DNA of 45,989 nt, from contig JBBQPM010000036.1 of NCBI GenBank assembly GCA_038217425.1, forward strand, positions 1-45,989. Reading direction: 5' to 3'. This DNA comes from JAIEPT01 sp038217425 (GTDB lineage: Bacteria > Planctomycetota > Planctomycetia > Gemmatales > Gemmataceae). The notes beneath the pieces are model-generated. The model was not told the origin of the DNA and did no database searches. It saw nothing but the letters and a program-made list of their open reading frames with translations. Positions within the stretch are counted from its first letter, which is position 1; every line of letters starts with the position of its first letter. Positions 45,968 through 45,989 of this stretch are shown here, one piece after another. A program made the translations under genes and the position numbers.

Positions 45968-45989
45968 TTGGACATCGCCACTTTTCCAC

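Overview
The window looks like a chromosome segment of a planctomycete, most likely a Gemmataceae/Isosphaeraceae-type organism. This is inferred from the gene content: a Tat-exported DUF1501 protein, three Hanks-type kinases (one a giant kinase–WD40 fusion), a pre-peptidase C-terminal (PPC) domain protein, MacAB-like export operons and high-GC codon use. Short palindromic repeats are scattered between genes, and one sits inside a gene. No CRISPR array, intact insertion sequence or prophage was seen.

Layout. 1-3.7 kb: a carboxylate-amine ligase (GCS2/YbdK family, cut by the left edge), a 56-residue membrane protein, then leuA on the minus strand. leuA is preceded by a complete transcription attenuator with a leucine-rich leader peptide. 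Behind leuA lies a hicBA toxin-antitoxin pair whose toxin has a nonsense codon. 3.7-7.2 kb: DUF1501 protein, divergent membrane-anchored kinase, a tyrosine-recombinase remnant and tRNA-Leu(TAA). 7.3-17 kb: pyrG, an atypical kinase, a WD40/helical-repeat exported protein and a convergent 1628-residue kinase-WD40 protein. 17-22.4 kb: a MacA/MacB-type export operon broken up by repeats, then two small secreted or membrane proteins. 22.4-26.5 kb: dxs, a thioredoxin-fold protein with an in-frame TGA in a UxxC motif, and a folK-SDR fusion. 26.5-29.4 kb: membrane dipeptidase, methyltransferase, aspartyl/asparaginyl hydroxylase. 29.4-33 kb: a second MacAB-like operon. 33-39.5 kb: GH57 branching enzyme, amidohydrolase, membrane protein, PPC-domain protein. 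39.6-46 kb: PilZ protein, a marR/flavin-dependent oxidoreductase/antiporter operon, and a GGDEF + HD-GYP-like protein.

The main discoveries are regulatory and translational. (1) The redoxin gene at 24670-25227 is read through only if TGA codon 42 encodes selenocysteine. The codon occupies the first position of a UxxC motif and is followed at once by a hairpin that fits the bacterial SECIS consensus. (2) leuA has a classical ribosome-mediated attenuator: seven Leu codons in nine, an antiterminator pairing that overlaps the end of the leader ORF, and a strong terminator. The leader itself appears to be leaderless. (3) A 57-bp palindrome lies in frame inside the amidohydrolase gene and adds exactly 19 codons. 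(4) A repeat tract has split an ABC operon, leaving a 25-bp duplication of the downstream ribosome-binding site and start codon. Two c-di-GMP-type proteins (PilZ; GGDEF/HD) lie within 4 kb of each other, and the palindromes recur in most intergenic gaps.
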